Positions 42,280-53,044 of a stretch of 64,000 bases of DNA are shown piece by piece; position 1 is the stretch's first letter, and each line of letters opens with the position of its first letter. The DNA comes from Acidovorax sp. GW101-3H11 (lineage in GTDB: Bacteria > Pseudomonadota > Gammaproteobacteria > Burkholderiales > Burkholderiaceae_C). A model generated the notes under the pieces. The model was not told the origin of the DNA, made no database searches, and was given only the letters and a program-made list of their open reading frames with translations. The position numbers and the translations under genes are program-made. Where the stretch lies: the NCBI RefSeq assembly GCF_001633105.1, contig NZ_LUKZ01000009.1, forward strand, positions 129,733-193,732. Direction: 5' to 3'.

Positions 42280-43203
42280 TTAGCGCTTGCTCCCCCGCCG
42301 CCCCGCCGGCGGGTTGCCTTCCACGATGAGCTGGGCTTCCACGTCCTTCCACAGGTCATCGCGCCGTTTCAGGGCTTCGGACACGGCCTCGTGCCGCAGC
42401 TGGGCCACGGCCGACACCAGGGCATTGCACACAAAAAACGCGGCGGTGTACGAGTCGAACGGCGATGCGTTGGAGATGCGCACCTGCACGCGATGGTGGG
42501 CCAGGGCCGCCAGCGGCGCGGCGTTGCTGTCGATGATGGCCAGCACCTGCGCCCCCGCATCGCGAAACCGCTGGGCCACCTTCACCGGCCCGCTGGCATA
42601 GCGGCGGATGCTGAAGACCAGCAGCGTGTCCTCGGGCTGGATCCACAGCAGCTGGTCGGTGGCGGCCACGGCGCCCGCGCCCAGCTCGTGCACGCCGGGG
42701 CGGCACATGTTCAGGTGCAGCGCCAGCCAGGCGGCCACGGGGGCGCTGTTGATCTGCGCCAGCACAAAAATGCGCCCCGGGCTCTGCGCGATGCGCGCCA
42801 CGATGGCCTCGAATGCCGCCATGTCCAGCCCGTCGCGCGTGGCGGTGATGTTGTGCTGGTCGTGCAGCAGGGCGTCGTCCACACATTGCTGCAGGCTGCG
42901 CTCGGTGCCGATGGTGACGGGCGCGCGCTGCCCGGCGGTTTGCAGCAGCGCCGTGACCTCGCCCCGCGCCTCGCGCTGGGCCTCCGCATAACTCGCGTAG
43001 CCCAGCTTGGCAAACAGCCGCACCACGGTGGATGCACTGGTGCCGGTGCGCGCCGCCAGCGCGGTGGCCGACTCCAGCAGCGCGTGGGGGTAGTCGCGCC
43101 CCAGCGCCTCGGCCAGGGCGCGCTCGCTGGCGGTGAGTTCGCCGCCCTGGCGGGCCAGGCGCTCGGTCAGCAGTGCGGTGGATGATTGCAATGATGATTT
43201 CAT
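42280..43203 (-). CDS. MurR/RpiR-family regulator with SIS domain
   Basis: A 307-residue protein with an N-terminal RpiR helix-turn-helix (SATALAARTGTSASTVVRLFAKLGY) and a C-terminal SIS domain (about 120-260; IFVLAQINSAPVAAWLALHL, LLVFSIRRYASGPVKVAQ). SIS domains bind phosphosugars, but several such regulators control amino-acid or dipeptide genes. It is divergent from the M20 carboxypeptidase at 43304, which it may control from the 100-base intergenic region. Confidence 0.82.
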   Translation of the reverse strand: MKSSLQSSTALLTERLARQGGELTASERALAEALGRDYPHALLESATALAARTGTSASTVVRLFAKLGYASYAEAQREARGEVTALLQTAGQRAPVTIGTERSLQQCVDDALLHDQHNITATRDGLDMAAFEAIVARIAQSPGRIFVLAQINSAPVAAWLALHLNMCRPGVHELGAGAVAATDQLLWIQPEDTLLVFSIRRYASGPVKVAQRFRDAGAQVLAIIDSNAAPLAALAHHRVQVRISNASPFDSYTAAFFVCNALVSAVAQLRHEAVSEALKRRDDLWKDVEAQLIVEGNPPAGRRGSKR

Positions 43204-43303
43204 TTATGTCTCATTTATGAAAAATGTATTGCAAACAGCCGAAACGCGTGCAACACTGCGGCGCAAATTGTGCCCCGGCCCGGGGGCTGACCCAAGGACA
43301 AAC

Positions 43304-44494
43304 ATGCACGAAACGCTTGAAAACACGGCGTCCCAGCCGCCATCTGCCCCAACCGCTCCGGCGCTGGCCTGGCTGGCGGGCCAGGGGCAGGCCATGCAAG
43401 ACCTGTTGCAGAAAGTGGTCAACATCGACAGCGGCAGCCGCGACGAAGCGGGTGTGACCGCCGTGGCCCATGCGCTGGCCGAGCGCCTGCTGGCCGCGGG
43501 CGTGCCTGTGCAGTTCGAGCCTGTGCCCGGCTACGGCGTGCTGCTGCACGCCCAGGTCACCCCGGACGAGGCCGCAGGCGAGGGCGCACCGATCATCCTC
43601 ATGGGCCACATGGACACCGTGTACCCCGCTGGCACGGTGGCGCGCCGCCCCTTCCGCGTGGAAGACGGCCGTGCCTACGGTCCCGGCGTGGCCGACATGA
43701 AGTCCGGCCTGGTGCTCAACGTGTTTGTGGCCGAGGCCTTTGCGCGCTGTGGCGGCCTGGCTGCGCCGCTGCACCTGTTTTTCTCGTGCGACGAAGAGAT
43801 CGGCTCGCCCGCCACGCGCGACCTCATCATGGACAAGGTGCGCGGCGCCCGTGCCGTGTTCAATGCCGAGCCCGGCCGCGTGAGCGGCAACGTGGTCACC
43901 AGCCGCAAGGGCTCGATGGTGGTGGAGTTTGAAGTGACGGGCGTGGCCGCGCATGCAGGCATCAACCACGCCGCAGGCGCGAGCGCCATCGAGGCCCTGG
44001 CGCGCAAGACGCTGGCACTGCACGCGCTCACCGACCCGGCCACGGGTGTGACCTGCAACGTGGGTGTGGTGCAGGGCGGCATCGTGCCCAACATGGTCGC
44101 CCCGCATGCCAAGGCCGAGGTGGACCTGCGCTTTACCGCCGACACCGATCCCGACGAGTTGCTGGAACGCGTGCGTGCCATCGTTGAGGAAGCATCCGTG
44201 CCCCGCACCCAGGGCCGCATCACCACCGCGCGCCGCACCTTGCCCATGAAGCCCACGCCCGACTACCTGCTCGCGCTCTACCAGCAGGGCGCACGTTCGC
44301 TGGGCTTTGAGGTGGCGGGCGAATTCACCGGCGGCGCGGCCGACAGCGGCCTCACGGCCTCGGTGGGCGTGCCCACGCTGTGCGCCACGGGCCCCGTGGG
44401 CGGGCATCCGCACACCGAGCGCGAGTACTGCGAGCTGGCCACCTTTGTGCCCCGCGCGCAGGCCGTGGCGCTGGCGGTGCTGGGCCATCCCTGA
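43304..44494 (+). CDS. M20 metallopeptidase, glutamate carboxypeptidase-like
   Basis: A 396-residue M20 enzyme with the zinc ligand segments GHMDTVYPAG, GPGVADMKSG, SCDEEIGSPATR (catalytic Glu-Glu) and the last ligand region GVPTLCATGPVGGHPHTE. The dimerisation domain lies between about 195 and 305. The closest functional group is carboxypeptidase G2, which removes C-terminal glutamate. No signal peptide is present, so it is cytoplasmic. Neighbouring glutamate-type uptake and a binding-protein gene support a peptide or N-acyl amino acid role. Confidence 0.8.
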   Translation: MHETLENTASQPPSAPTAPALAWLAGQGQAMQDLLQKVVNIDSGSRDEAGVTAVAHALAERLLAAGVPVQFEPVPGYGVLLHAQVTPDEAAGEGAPIILMGHMDTVYPAGTVARRPFRVEDGRAYGPGVADMKSGLVLNVFVAEAFARCGGLAAPLHLFFSCDEEIGSPATRDLIMDKVRGARAVFNAEPGRVSGNVVTSRKGSMVVEFEVTGVAAHAGINHAAGASAIEALARKTLALHALTDPATGVTCNVGVVQGGIVPNMVAPHAKAEVDLRFTADTDPDELLERVRAIVEEASVPRTQGRITTARRTLPMKPTPDYLLALYQQGARSLGFEVAGEFTGGAADSGLTASVGVPTLCATGPVGGHPHTEREYCELATFVPRAQAVALAVLGHP

Positions 44495-44541
44495 TTCCAG
44501 CTTTACTCCCCTTTTTTGTTTTTGCGTTTTTGAAGACAGCC

Positions 44542-45531
44542 ATGAACCACATCCCTTCCCGCCGCCACCTCCTGTCCACCGGCCTCGGCCTGGCCGGTCT
44601 TGCCGCTGTGCCCGCGTGGGCACAGGAAAAATTCCCTTCGCGCCCCATCACGCTGGTGGTGCCGTTCCCGCCCGGCGGGTCGGTGGACATCATGGCGCGC
44701 CAGTATTCCGAGCCGCTGTCCAGGCTGCTGGGCGTGCCCATCGTGGTGGAGAACCGCGCGGGCGCGGGCGGCTCGGTGGGCGCGCAGTATGTGGCGCGCG
44801 CCAAGGCCGACGGCTACACGCTGGTCGTGTCGTCGCAAAGCAGCCACCTGGCCAACCCGCTCACGCAGCCCAAGGTGGGCTACGACCCGGTCAAGGACTT
44901 TGAAAACATCGCCATCCTGGGCCGCCTGCCCAATGCGCTGGTGGTGCACAGCAGCCTGCCGTTCAAGACCTTCAAGGAGTTCATCGACTACGCCAAGAAG
45001 AACCCCGGCAAGCTCAACTACGGCAGCGGCGGCGTGGGCAGCATGGGCCAGCTGAACGTGGAAATGCTCAAGGCCGCCACCGGCGCCTTCACCACCCACA
45101 TCCCCTACCGGGGCGGCACGCCGCTGATCACGGCGGTGCTGGGCAACGAGGTGCAGTTCATCCTCGACAACCTGGTCATCATGCTGCCGCACATCCAGGC
45201 GGGCAAGGTGCGCGCGCTGGCCCTGGCCAACGACCAGCGCCTGCCCCAGTTGCCCGACGTGCCAACCCTGGCCGAAGTGGGCTACCCCCAGCTCAACCTC
45301 ACGTCCTGGATCGGCCTGGCCGCGCCCGGCGGCACGCCCGATGCGGTGGTGCAGACCCTCTACAAGGCGGTGCGCGAGGTCGCCACCTCGCCCGCCATGC
45401 TGGCCAACCTCAAGGAGCGCGGCGTGATCCCGCCCGAAGAGATGACCCCCGCCGCGTTCGAGAAGATGATGTCCGAGCGCCTGGTGAAGTTTGGCGAGGT
45501 GGTCCGCAAGGCGGGCATCACCGCCGAATAA
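44542..45531 (+). CDS. Bug-family (tripartite tricarboxylate transporter) binding protein
   Basis: A 329-residue protein with an N-terminal [22 protein letters not shown] signal that could be twin-arginine type. The Bug fold features are [48 protein letters not shown] and the [17 protein letters not shown] segment [12 protein letters not shown]. Bug proteins bind small carboxylates and are numerous in Comamonadaceae, often without permease genes, as here. It follows the M20 gene by 47 bases and is probably co-transcribed. Confidence 0.85.
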   Translation: MNHIPSRRHLLSTGLGLAGLAAVPAWAQEKFPSRPITLVVPFPPGGSVDIMARQYSEPLSRLLGVPIVVENRAGAGGSVGAQYVARAKADGYTLVVSSQSSHLANPLTQPKVGYDPVKDFENIAILGRLPNALVVHSSLPFKTFKEFIDYAKKNPGKLNYGSGGVGSMGQLNVEMLKAATGAFTTHIPYRGGTPLITAVLGNEVQFILDNLVIMLPHIQAGKVRALALANDQRLPQLPDVPTLAEVGYPQLNLTSWIGLAAPGGTPDAVVQTLYKAVREVATSPAMLANLKERGVIPPEEMTPAAFEKMMSERLVKFGEVVRKAGITAE

Positions 45532-45560
45532 GGCGCGGGCCGCTGGAATATGGGTGTTTT

Positions 45561-45615
45561 TGGCTGCCTCCGCGCAATGGATAAGCGCTGATAGCTATAA
45601 AAATGATAGTAATCA
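45561..45615. repeat. Dispersed Comamonadaceae-type repeat, copy 6
   Basis: GGCTGCCTCCGCGCAATGGA, then TAAGCGCTGATAGCTATAAA and AATGATAGTAAT. It lies directly before the dihydroorotase gene, so its AT-rich end may form part of that gene's leader. Confidence 0.68.
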
Positions 45616-45637
45616 TGCCAATGGGACAATGTCGCCC

Positions 45638-46696
45638 ATGACAGCCGCACTCCACACCCCCACCGCGCCCACCACCCTCACCATCACCCGCCCCGACGAC
45701 TGGCACCTGCATGTGCGCGACGGGGAGCCGCTGCACACGGTGGTGCCCCACACCGCCGCCCAGTTCGGCCGCGCGATCATCATGCCCAACCTGCGCCCGC
45801 CGGTCACCACGGCGGAGCAGGCCCTGGCCTACAAGCAGCGCATCCTGGCCGCCGTGCCCGCCGGTATGCAGTTCGAGCCGCTGATGACGCTTTACCTGAC
45901 GGACAACCTGCCGCCCGAAGAAATCGTGCGCGCCAAGGCTGCGGGCGTGGTGGCCTGCAAGCTCTACCCCGCTGGCGCCACCACCAACAGCGACGCGGGT
46001 GTGACCGACCTGCGCAAGACCTACAAGACACTCGAAGCCATGCAGAAGGCGGGTTTGCTGCTGCTGGTGCACGGCGAGGTCACCAGCAGCGACATCGACC
46101 TGTTCGACCGCGAGGCCGTGTTCATCGAGCAGCAGCTCATCCCCCTGCGCCGCGACTTCCCCGAACTCAAGATCGTCTTCGAGCACATCACCACCAAGGA
46201 TGCCGCTGACTACGTGATGCAGGCCGACCGCTTCACCGCCGCCACCATCACCGCGCACCACCTGCTGTACAACCGCAACGCCATCTTCATCGGCGGCGTG
46301 CGCCCCCACTACTACTGCCTGCCGGTGCTCAAGCGCGAAACCCACCGCGTGGCGCTGGTACAGGCCGCCACCAGCGGCAGCAGCAAGTTCTTTCTGGGCA
46401 CCGACAGCGCCCCACACCCCGCGCACCTCAAGGAGCACGCCAGCGGCTGCGCGGGCTGCTACACGGCCCACGCGGCCATCGAGATGTACGCCGAGGCGTT
46501 CGACAACGCCGGTGCACTCGATCAGCTCGAAGGCTTTGCCAGCTTCCACGGCCCCGACTTCTACAGCCTGCCGCGCAACACCGGCACCATCACCCTGCGC
46601 CGCGAGTCGTGGACGCCGCCCGACAGCTTTGCGTTTGGCGAAGCCGAACTCAAGCCCCTGCGCGCCGGTGAAGCCCTGCCGTGGCGGCTGGTGTAA
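45638..46696 (+). CDS. pyrC: Dihydroorotase
   Basis: A 352-residue class II dihydroorotase with [10 protein letters not shown] (zinc ligands), [12 protein letters not shown], the carboxylated Lys in [31 protein letters not shown], and the Asp in GTDSAPH. Length fits PyrC (348 in E. coli). ATG 45638 gives the usual N-terminus; another in-frame ATG at 45629 is possible. It interconverts carbamoyl aspartate and dihydroorotate in pyrimidine synthesis. The next gene starts inside its end. Confidence 0.93.
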   Translation: MTAALHTPTAPTTLTITRPDDWHLHVRDGEPLHTVVPHTAAQFGRAIIMPNLRPPVTTAEQALAYKQRILAAVPAGMQFEPLMTLYLTDNLPPEEIVRAKAAGVVACKLYPAGATTNSDAGVTDLRKTYKTLEAMQKAGLLLLVHGEVTSSDIDLFDREAVFIEQQLIPLRRDFPELKIVFEHITTKDAADYVMQADRFTAATITAHHLLYNRNAIFIGGVRPHYYCLPVLKRETHRVALVQAATSGSSKFFLGTDSAPHPAHLKEHASGCAGCYTAHAAIEMYAEAFDNAGALDQLEGFASFHGPDFYSLPRNTGTITLRRESWTPPDSFAFGEAELKPLRAGEALPWRLV

Positions 46697-47436
46697 GCGA
46701 AGCCTTCGACGCCATCGACTGGAGCGCCCCCTGGCTGGCGCCGTGGCGCACCCTGGGCCAGCCCGTGGCGCAGCAGCTGCAGCACGATCCTGCGGTGCAC
46801 CGGGCGCTGCAGGCCGCAGCGCCGCCAGAATTGCCGGTGGGTTTTGTGCCCCAGTTCGAGCTGCCCGAGGGCATGGCCTATGAGCAGTACATCGGGGACA
46901 CCCGCCGCGTGCCCACGCGCGACAACCTGCACGATTTTTTCAACGGCCTGGTGTGGCACCAGTTCCCGCACACCAAGCGCCGCCTGAACCAGCTGCAGGC
47001 CCAGGCCATTGCCGCCGACGGTGTGCAGGCCGTGCGCGGGCCGCTGCGCGATGCCCTCACGGTGTTTGATGAAAACGGCGCACTGCTGCAGGCGCCGGAC
47101 GTGCTGTGGCAGGCGCTGCGCTCGCGCGACTGGCAGCGGCTGTTCATCGACCTGCGCCCGCTGTGGGCCGAGGCCCGGCTGGTGCTGGTGGGCCATGCGC
47201 TGATGGAAAAGCTGGTTGTGCCCCGAAAACCCATGGTTGCGCACGTCTATCAAGCCCCGGTAGCTATTGAATCGATAGCGAATATGGACACCTGGCTGGT
47301 GCAGGAGATCCAGCCCGAGCCCTGGGCTGCCAAGCCGTTCTCGCCGCTGCCCGTGCTGGGCGTGCCCGGCTGGTGGCCTGCCAATGAGGTGCCAGGTTTT
47401 TATGCCGACACCCAGGTGTTCCGCCCGCCCCGCTGA
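46681..47436 (+). CDS. DUF3025 domain protein
   Basis: A 251-residue protein of unknown function. It opens at GTG 46681, overlapping the last 16 bases of pyrC. The segments [43 protein letters not shown] and [11 protein letters not shown] are those I associate with DUF3025. There is no signal peptide or membrane segment. Near 47250-47280 ([14 protein letters not shown]) a small repeat remnant with TAGCTATTGAATCGATAGC may be embedded in the coding sequence. Confidence 0.72.
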   Translation: MAAGVSEAFDAIDWSAPWLAPWRTLGQPVAQQLQHDPAVHRALQAAAPPELPVGFVPQFELPEGMAYEQYIGDTRRVPTRDNLHDFFNGLVWHQFPHTKRRLNQLQAQAIAADGVQAVRGPLRDALTVFDENGALLQAPDVLWQALRSRDWQRLFIDLRPLWAEARLVLVGHALMEKLVVPRKPMVAHVYQAPVAIESIANMDTWLVQEIQPEPWAAKPFSPLPVLGVPGWWPANEVPGFYADTQVFRPPR

Positions 47437-47613
47437 ACCCCGCGCAATTCCCGTCAAGCCTTGTGTGATAAGGCCCCGGCGCGGGTTTGCACCTACCATA
47501 GCGCGATGAAATCGCGGCCATGGCGCCGGGTGCCTGCGCTTGAAGCGCAGCCCCCGGCCCCCATCTAAGCCAGCAAACACTCGTTGTTGTTTACCCCACG
47601 GAGAATTCAAGCC

Positions 47614-48492
47614 ATGAAGCGGATCCTGTTATTTGTGATGACCAACCTGGCCGTCGTTGTTGTGCTGGGGGTGGTGGCCAGCCTGCTGGGCGTGAACCGC
47701 TACCTCACGGCCAACGGGCTCAACCTGGGTGCGCTGCTGGGCTTCGCGCTCATCATGGGTTTTGGCGGCGCGATCATCTCGCTGCTCATCAGCAAGCCCA
47801 TGGCCAAGTGGACCTCGGGCGTGCGCGTGATCGACGGCTCCGGCTCGCCCGACGAGCGTTGGATCGTCGAGACCGTGCGCAAGTTTGCCGACAAGGCGGG
47901 CATCGGCATGCCCGAGGTCGGCATCTTCGAAGGCGACCCGAATGCGTTTGCCACGGGTGCGTTCAAGAACTCCGCCCTGGTGGCGGTGTCCACGGGCCTG
48001 CTGCAGGGCATGACGCGTGATGAGGTCGAGGCCGTGATCGGCCACGAGGTCGCCCACATTGCCAACGGCGACATGGTCACCATGACGCTGATCCAGGGCG
48101 TGATGAACACCTTTGTGGTGTTCCTGTCGCGCCTGATTGGCTACGCGGTGGACAGCTTCCTGCGCAAGAACGATGAGAACAGCTCGGGCCCCGGCATCGG
48201 CTACTACGTGACCACCATCGTGCTCGACATCGTGCTGGGCTTTGCAGCAGCCATCATCGTGGCCTGGTTCAGCCGCCAGCGCGAGTTCCGTGCCGATGCG
48301 GGTGCTGCGCAGCTGATGGGCCGCCGCCAGCCCATGATCAACGCCCTGGCCCGCCTGGGCGGCATGCACCCCGGCGAGCTGCCCAAGAGCGTGGCCGCCA
48401 TGGGCATTGCCGGTGGCATTGGCAAGCTGTTCAGCACCCACCCGCCCATTGAAGAGCGCATTGCCGCGCTGCAGAACGCGCAGCAGCAATAA
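47614..48492 (+). CDS. htpX: Membrane-bound heat-shock protease HtpX
   Basis: A 292-residue M48 metalloprotease. Two N-terminal hydrophobic segments (about 5-25 and 35-55), the zinc site [10 protein letters not shown] near 147 with a third ligand Glu in [10 protein letters not shown] near 230, and two more membrane segments between. The C-terminus [13 protein letters not shown] is typical. ACGGAG precedes the ATG at 47614. It degrades misfolded membrane proteins at the cytoplasmic face. A strong terminator follows. Confidence 0.93.
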   Translation: MKRILLFVMTNLAVVVVLGVVASLLGVNRYLTANGLNLGALLGFALIMGFGGAIISLLISKPMAKWTSGVRVIDGSGSPDERWIVETVRKFADKAGIGMPEVGIFEGDPNAFATGAFKNSALVAVSTGLLQGMTRDEVEAVIGHEVAHIANGDMVTMTLIQGVMNTFVVFLSRLIGYAVDSFLRKNDENSSGPGIGYYVTTIVLDIVLGFAAAIIVAWFSRQREFRADAGAAQLMGRRQPMINALARLGGMHPGELPKSVAAMGIAGGIGKLFSTHPPIEERIAALQNAQQQ

Positions 48493-48529
48493 GGGCTGAC
48501 GCGCCGGGGCTGGGCCCCGCCTCACGCAA

Positions 48530-48563
48530 CCGCCGCAGGGTCTGTGCCCTGCGGCGGTTTTTT
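48530..48563 (+). terminator. Intrinsic terminator after htpX
   Basis: CCGCCGCAGGG (48530-48540), loop TCTGTG, CCCTGCGGCGG (48547-48557), then six T. An 11-base perfect stem. Confidence 0.92.
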
Positions 48564-48726
48564 CATGGGCCGCGCCGAGGGTGGCTCCCCCGCTCCGCAT
48601 TCCGGGCCTTGCCGTCTCAAGTGCCTGTATCGTTTTGTCGATAAGTTGGTGTTTCCCCGGGTGTGCCATGGGCATGCGCGGGCGCAGTCTGTTTTTTGGC
48701 GTTTTCATCCTCACGGAAATCTCTTT

Positions 48727-50301
48727 ATGTCCATCTCCCACGCACGTGTTGCGGTGCGCCTGGCCCTGGCCTTCGGCGTTGTGTGTCTTGTCATGTCGCT
48801 CTCGGCGGCCGTGGGCATCTGGCGGCTGGCCGGGCTGCAGGACATTGCCGACGACCTGGGCGGCGCGTCGTCCGAGCGCGCACTGCTCGCGCGCGAGCTG
48901 CATGCCATCGTGGTGCTCAGCTCCGCCCGCGCGGAGACGTTGCTGGAGATCGACAACAACCCCGCCTACGCGGCGCGCATCGACGCCGACCGCAAGACCA
49001 CCTCGGCGCGCTCGTCCGAAGTGCGCAAGCGCCTGGACGAACTGGCGGCAGACCCCGAGTCCCAGGCGCTGTTCGACGCCATCGACAAGGCGGGCAATGG
49101 TTTTCGCACCGTGCGGGACGACCTGGTAAAGCGCCGCAAGGCGGGCGAGGCACTGCCCGCAGACGCGGTGGCCAACCAGCTGCGCCCGGCGGCCGAGGCC
49201 TATGCGGCGGCTGTGAACAAGCTGGCCGAGTACCAGCGCCAGCGCGTGGCCCAGGCCCGCGAGGCCGCCGCCAGCAGCGAACGCCAGGGCATCACCCTGC
49301 TGGCAGCGGGCTCGGTGGTGGGCTTGTTGCTGAGCCTGGCCTGTGCGTGGTGGCTGTCGCGCTCCATCCTGCAGCCGCTGGCCCAGGCATCCGAGGTGAC
49401 GGACCGCATTACCGGCGGCGACCTCACCTCGGCCATCCCCACCTTGAGCACGGGCAACCGCGACGAGCTGCAAGCCCTGCTGTCGCGCCTGGGCGGCATG
49501 CAGGCCCGCCTGGCGGGGCTGGTGGTGGGCATGCGCCAGGCCAGCACCTCGGTGGCGGGTGCCAGCAGCGAGATTGCGGCGGGCAACAGTGACCTGTCGG
49601 CCCGCACCGAACACACGGCCTCCAACCTCGAAGAAATCGCCGCCAGCATGGAAGAACTGCTGGCCACCGTGCGCCACAGCGCCGATGCCGCCGCACAGGC
49701 CAGCAGCCTGGCCACCAGCGCGAGCGACGTGGCCCGCCGGGGCCGCGAGGCGGTGGACCGCGTGGTGGGCACCATGGACGGCATTGCGCTGTCGTCCCGC
49801 CGCATTGCCGACATCACCAGCGTGATCGACGGCATCGCGTTCCAGACCAACATCCTGGCGCTCAACGCCGCCGTCGAGGCCGCGCGTGCGGGCGAGCAGG
49901 GCCGGGGCTTTGCGGTGGTGGCGGGCGAGGTGCGCAGCCTGGCCCAGCGCTCGGCCACCGCGGCCAAGGAGATTGGGGGCCTGATCAGCGACAGCGTGCG
50001 GCAGGTGGACGAGGGCACGCAACTGGTCCACGCGGCAGGCAGCACCATGGGCGAGATCGTGAACTCGGTGCAGCAGGTGGCCACCATCATTGGCGAGATC
50101 AGCACGGCCGCGCGCGAGCAGACCACGGGCCTGAGCCAGGTGGGCGAGGCCGTCTCGCAACTCGACCAGATGACGCAGCAGAACGCCGCGCTGGTGGAGG
50201 AATCCTCCGCCGCGGCCCAGGGCCTGCGCGTGCAGGCGCAGCAGCTGGCCGAGCTGGTGGAGGCGTTCCGCCTGCCCGCTGGCAAAACGCTGCTGCGCTA
50301 G
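48727..50301 (+). CDS. Methyl-accepting chemotaxis protein
   Basis: A 524-residue chemoreceptor. First transmembrane helix about 8-30, a periplasmic four-helix bundle to about 190, second transmembrane helix about 192-213 ([21 protein letters not shown]), HAMP to about 265, then the coiled-coil signalling domain with the conserved hairpin [24 protein letters not shown]. No C-terminal NWETF-type CheR tether is visible. It senses an unknown periplasmic ligand and signals to CheA. Confidence 0.9.
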   Translation: MSISHARVAVRLALAFGVVCLVMSLSAAVGIWRLAGLQDIADDLGGASSERALLARELHAIVVLSSARAETLLEIDNNPAYAARIDADRKTTSARSSEVRKRLDELAADPESQALFDAIDKAGNGFRTVRDDLVKRRKAGEALPADAVANQLRPAAEAYAAAVNKLAEYQRQRVAQAREAAASSERQGITLLAAGSVVGLLLSLACAWWLSRSILQPLAQASEVTDRITGGDLTSAIPTLSTGNRDELQALLSRLGGMQARLAGLVVGMRQASTSVAGASSEIAAGNSDLSARTEHTASNLEEIAASMEELLATVRHSADAAAQASSLATSASDVARRGREAVDRVVGTMDGIALSSRRIADITSVIDGIAFQTNILALNAAVEAARAGEQGRGFAVVAGEVRSLAQRSATAAKEIGGLISDSVRQVDEGTQLVHAAGSTMGEIVNSVQQVATIIGEISTAAREQTTGLSQVGEAVSQLDQMTQQNAALVEESSAAAQGLRVQAQQLAELVEAFRLPAGKTLLR

Positions 50302-50339
50302 GTCAGGGAGTCTTCCCTGAAGTGACATACGGCATTCGA

Positions 50340-50461
50340 AACTGGCACGGCCAAGCCAGCGGCCGCCGCGCAAGGGCCGCCCCGCCGCGCTGGCGGCGTC
50401 CCCCTTCCCGCATCGCGCAGCGATGCGGGAAGGGGGAAGGCGCGCAGCGCCACAGGGGGTT
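50340..50461. repeat. AAGCAAGGGCCGCCCCGC-type repeat, copy 3
   Basis: GCGCAAGGGCCGCCCCGCCG, then GGCGTCCCCCTTCCCGCATC with GATGCGGGAAGGGGGAAGGC and GCGCAGCGCCACAGGGGG. The CCCCCTTCCCGCATC arm pairs with GATGCGGGAAGGGGG over 15 bases. It lies between convergent genes and probably works as a terminator. Confidence 0.68.
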
Positions 50462-51541
50462 TCACGATATTTCCACCCGCCAGCGCCGCCGTGGCGCACG
50501 CAGCGCATGGCGCTTGCGGTACTCGGCCGGGGCCATGCCCGTGTAGCGCGCAAAGATGCGGCGGAACGCCGCCGGGTCTGCGTAACCACAGGCCACCGCA
50601 ATGCTGGGCACGCTCTCTAGCGTGACCTCCAGGAGCACCTTGGCGCGTGCGCAGCGCAGGCTGTGCAGGTGGTCCAGCGGCGACTGCGACAGCTCCTGCT
50701 GGAAGTGCCGCAGCAGGGTGCGTGTGCTCACCGACGCCGCCTCGGCCAGCCGGTCCAGCGAGTAGGGCTGGTCCAGGTGGGCCTCCATCCAGGCAATGGC
50801 GCGGGCGAGTGTGCTGTCGCGTGTGGCGGGGATGTGCTGCTGCGCGTTCGCCTGCAGCGCCGCGCGGGCGCGCAGGTGGTCGGGGGCCATCACGGTCTCG
50901 CAGGCGGCGGCCAGCTCTGGCCCCAGTGCCTGGCGCACCAGGGCGATGGCCAGCAGGTTCACATTGCTGGGCAGCGCGCAGCTCAGCCAGGGGCCATCGT
51001 CCGCCAGGTCCTGGCCCAGGCTGTGGCCGATGCCCGGGAAGTCCCGCTCGAACCCCGCGATGTAAAACCAGGGCAGGCAGGCCTGGCGCCCGTTCAGCCG
51101 CCCGCTCTGTGCGGCCAGCCAAGCGCCGTTGCCCACAGTGAGCAGCTTCTGCCCCGCGTCCAGCGCAATGCCCAGCTGGCGGGACAGCGCCTGGTGCCGG
51201 GCTGCCACGGTGCGGATGGCCGGGATGTCGGGCGCATGGAAGGACGGGATGAGCAGCGCCTGGGCGGGCGCGTGGGCTGCCGCACCATCGTCCGGCGCCA
51301 TGTAGGCGGCCAGGGGGCCGGGCAGGGGCGTCAGCGGCAGGCCCTCGGCGTCCAGCAGGCGCCAGGCCAGGCGGGGCGCCTGCGCCCCCAGCCGCAGGCT
51401 GGCCAGCAGGTTGGCACCGCGCAGCAGGTCGATGAGCTGCAGCGCGCTGCCCACAGCCGACTCGGGCAGCAGCGGGATGTCCACGCGGAACACCGGGGGC
51501 TTGGGCGGCGCCGAAGGCAAGGACAAAGGTGACGGTGGCAT
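50462..51541 (-). CDS. GlxA-type AraC-family regulator
   Basis: A 359-residue protein. Residues about 15-215 form a DJ-1/PfpI-like domain (ALLIPSFHAPDIPAIRTVAA), and about 245-350 form the AraC double helix-turn-helix (SLDRLAEAASVSTRTLLRHFQ and SIAVACGYADPAAFRRIFAR). Such regulators sense amino acids or amines. It is divergent from the amidohydrolase at 51668, with 126 bases between, and probably controls it. Confidence 0.83.
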   Translation of the reverse strand: MPPSPLSLPSAPPKPPVFRVDIPLLPESAVGSALQLIDLLRGANLLASLRLGAQAPRLAWRLLDAEGLPLTPLPGPLAAYMAPDDGAAAHAPAQALLIPSFHAPDIPAIRTVAARHQALSRQLGIALDAGQKLLTVGNGAWLAAQSGRLNGRQACLPWFYIAGFERDFPGIGHSLGQDLADDGPWLSCALPSNVNLLAIALVRQALGPELAAACETVMAPDHLRARAALQANAQQHIPATRDSTLARAIAWMEAHLDQPYSLDRLAEAASVSTRTLLRHFQQELSQSPLDHLHSLRCARAKVLLEVTLESVPSIAVACGYADPAAFRRIFARYTGMAPAEYRKRHALRAPRRRWRVEIS

Positions 51542-51667
51542 GGCGATATTGGCTCTGTGGATGGCGATTTTCGCTTGTCATGAAGGTGGCATGCGCTTTT
51601 AGCATGGACGTGCTTTTCGCTTCCCCACCCAGGCCCTCGTGGCTGTTCACTCCCTACGGATCTGCCC

Positions 51668-53011
51668 ATGCACAAACCCCTCTCTGCCATCGCGATTGCC
51701 GCCGGCCTCGTCGCCAGCGGGCTGACTTTTGTCTCTTCGGCCCAGGCCCAGGCGCTGGATGCCACCGGCCTGCAGGCCATCGACGCCGCCGTGAACGCGG
51801 TGGCGCCCAAGATGGTCAACTGGCGCCGCGATATCCATGCCTACCCCGAACTCTCGGGCCAGGAGGTGCGCACCGCCAAGCTGGTGGCCGAGCACCTGAA
51901 GAAGCTGGGCATGGAGGTGCAGACCGGCGTGGGCGGCACCGGCGTGGTGGGCACGCTCAAGGGCGGCCTGCCGGGCAAGGTGGTGGCCCTGCGCGCCGAC
52001 ATGGACGCGCTGCCGGTGCTGGAGAACACCGGCCTGCCCTTTGCGAGCAAGGCCAAGGCCACCTATCTGGGCAAGGAAGTGCCCGTGATGCACGCCTGCG
52101 GCCACGACGCCCACACCGCCATGCTGATGGGCGCGGCCGAGGTGCTGGCGGGCATGAAGGCGCAGCTGCCCGGCACGGTCAAGTTCATCTTCCAGCCCGC
52201 CGAAGAGGGCGCGCCCGTGGAGGCCGACGCCAATGGCAAGGTGCCCAGCTTCGGCGCCAAGGCCATGATCGAAGCAGGTGCGCTCAAGGACGTGCAGGCC
52301 ATCTACGGCCTGCACATCACCTCCAACCTGCCCGGCGGCGTGGTGGGCTACCGCAGCGGCCCGCTGATGGCCGGGTCGGACAACATCACCATCCATGTGG
52401 AAGGGCGCGGCGGCCATGGCTCGTCGCCCTGGGCCACCATCGACCCCATCGTGGCCGCCAGCCAGGTGGTGATGGGCCTGCAGACCGTGGTGAGCCGCCA
52501 GCTCAACATCAGCCAGGAACCGGCCGTGGTCACCATCGGCCAGATCCAGGGCGGCACGCGCTACAACATCATCCCCGACAAGGTGGAAATGATGGGCACG
52601 CTGCGCACCTTCGACGAAGACATGCGCCAGGAAGCGCTCAAGCGCATCACCACCACGGCCGAGTCCATCGCCGCTGCCAGCGGCGCCAAGGCCAGCGTGC
52701 GTTTTGGCCCCGTGGCCTACCCCGTGACCACCAACCCCGCGCAGCTCACGCAGGCCTCGCTGCCCGCGCTGAACCTGGCCATGGGTGGCAAGACCATGGT
52801 GATCCCCAAGGTCGCTGGGTCGGAGGACTTCTCGGAGTTCCAGAAGGTTGTGCCGGGCTTCTTCTACTTCCTGGGCGCGCCACCCAAGGGCAAGGAATTT
52901 GCCAAGGCCCCGCCCAACCACTCCGCGCTGTTCGACATCGACGAAGACCAGCTGCCCACCGGCGCACGCAGCCTGGCTGCGCTGGCGGTGGACTTTTTGC
53001 AGCGCAAGTAA
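51668..53011 (+). CDS. M20D amidohydrolase (hippurate hydrolase/IAA-amino acid hydrolase type), exported
   Basis: A 447-residue enzyme with a signal peptide ending at SSAQAQA (about 28). The M20D features are WRRDIHAYPELSGQE, LRADMDALPV, MHACGHDAHTAMLMGA (metal site with Cys and His), FIFQPAEEGAP (catalytic Glu), GRGGHGSSPW and AGSEDFSEF. It would release amino acids from N-acyl or aromatic conjugates in the periplasm. AraC-type regulator upstream is divergent. Confidence 0.85.
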   Translation: MHKPLSAIAIAAGLVASGLTFVSSAQAQALDATGLQAIDAAVNAVAPKMVNWRRDIHAYPELSGQEVRTAKLVAEHLKKLGMEVQTGVGGTGVVGTLKGGLPGKVVALRADMDALPVLENTGLPFASKAKATYLGKEVPVMHACGHDAHTAMLMGAAEVLAGMKAQLPGTVKFIFQPAEEGAPVEADANGKVPSFGAKAMIEAGALKDVQAIYGLHITSNLPGGVVGYRSGPLMAGSDNITIHVEGRGGHGSSPWATIDPIVAASQVVMGLQTVVSRQLNISQEPAVVTIGQIQGGTRYNIIPDKVEMMGTLRTFDEDMRQEALKRITTTAESIAAASGAKASVRFGPVAYPVTTNPAQLTQASLPALNLAMGGKTMVIPKVAGSEDFSEFQKVVPGFFYFLGAPPKGKEFAKAPPNHSALFDIDEDQLPTGARSLAALAVDFLQRK

Positions 53012-53044
53012 AAAGCAGCGAAAAGAAGAGGGGCGCCGTGCGGC

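Noticed and set aside
47629-50601. A 990-codon leftward frame
   Set aside because: It is antisense to htpX and the chemoreceptor gene, both with clear motifs and proper starts. It is His/Arg/Gln-rich, typical for a mirror frame of GC-rich genes.
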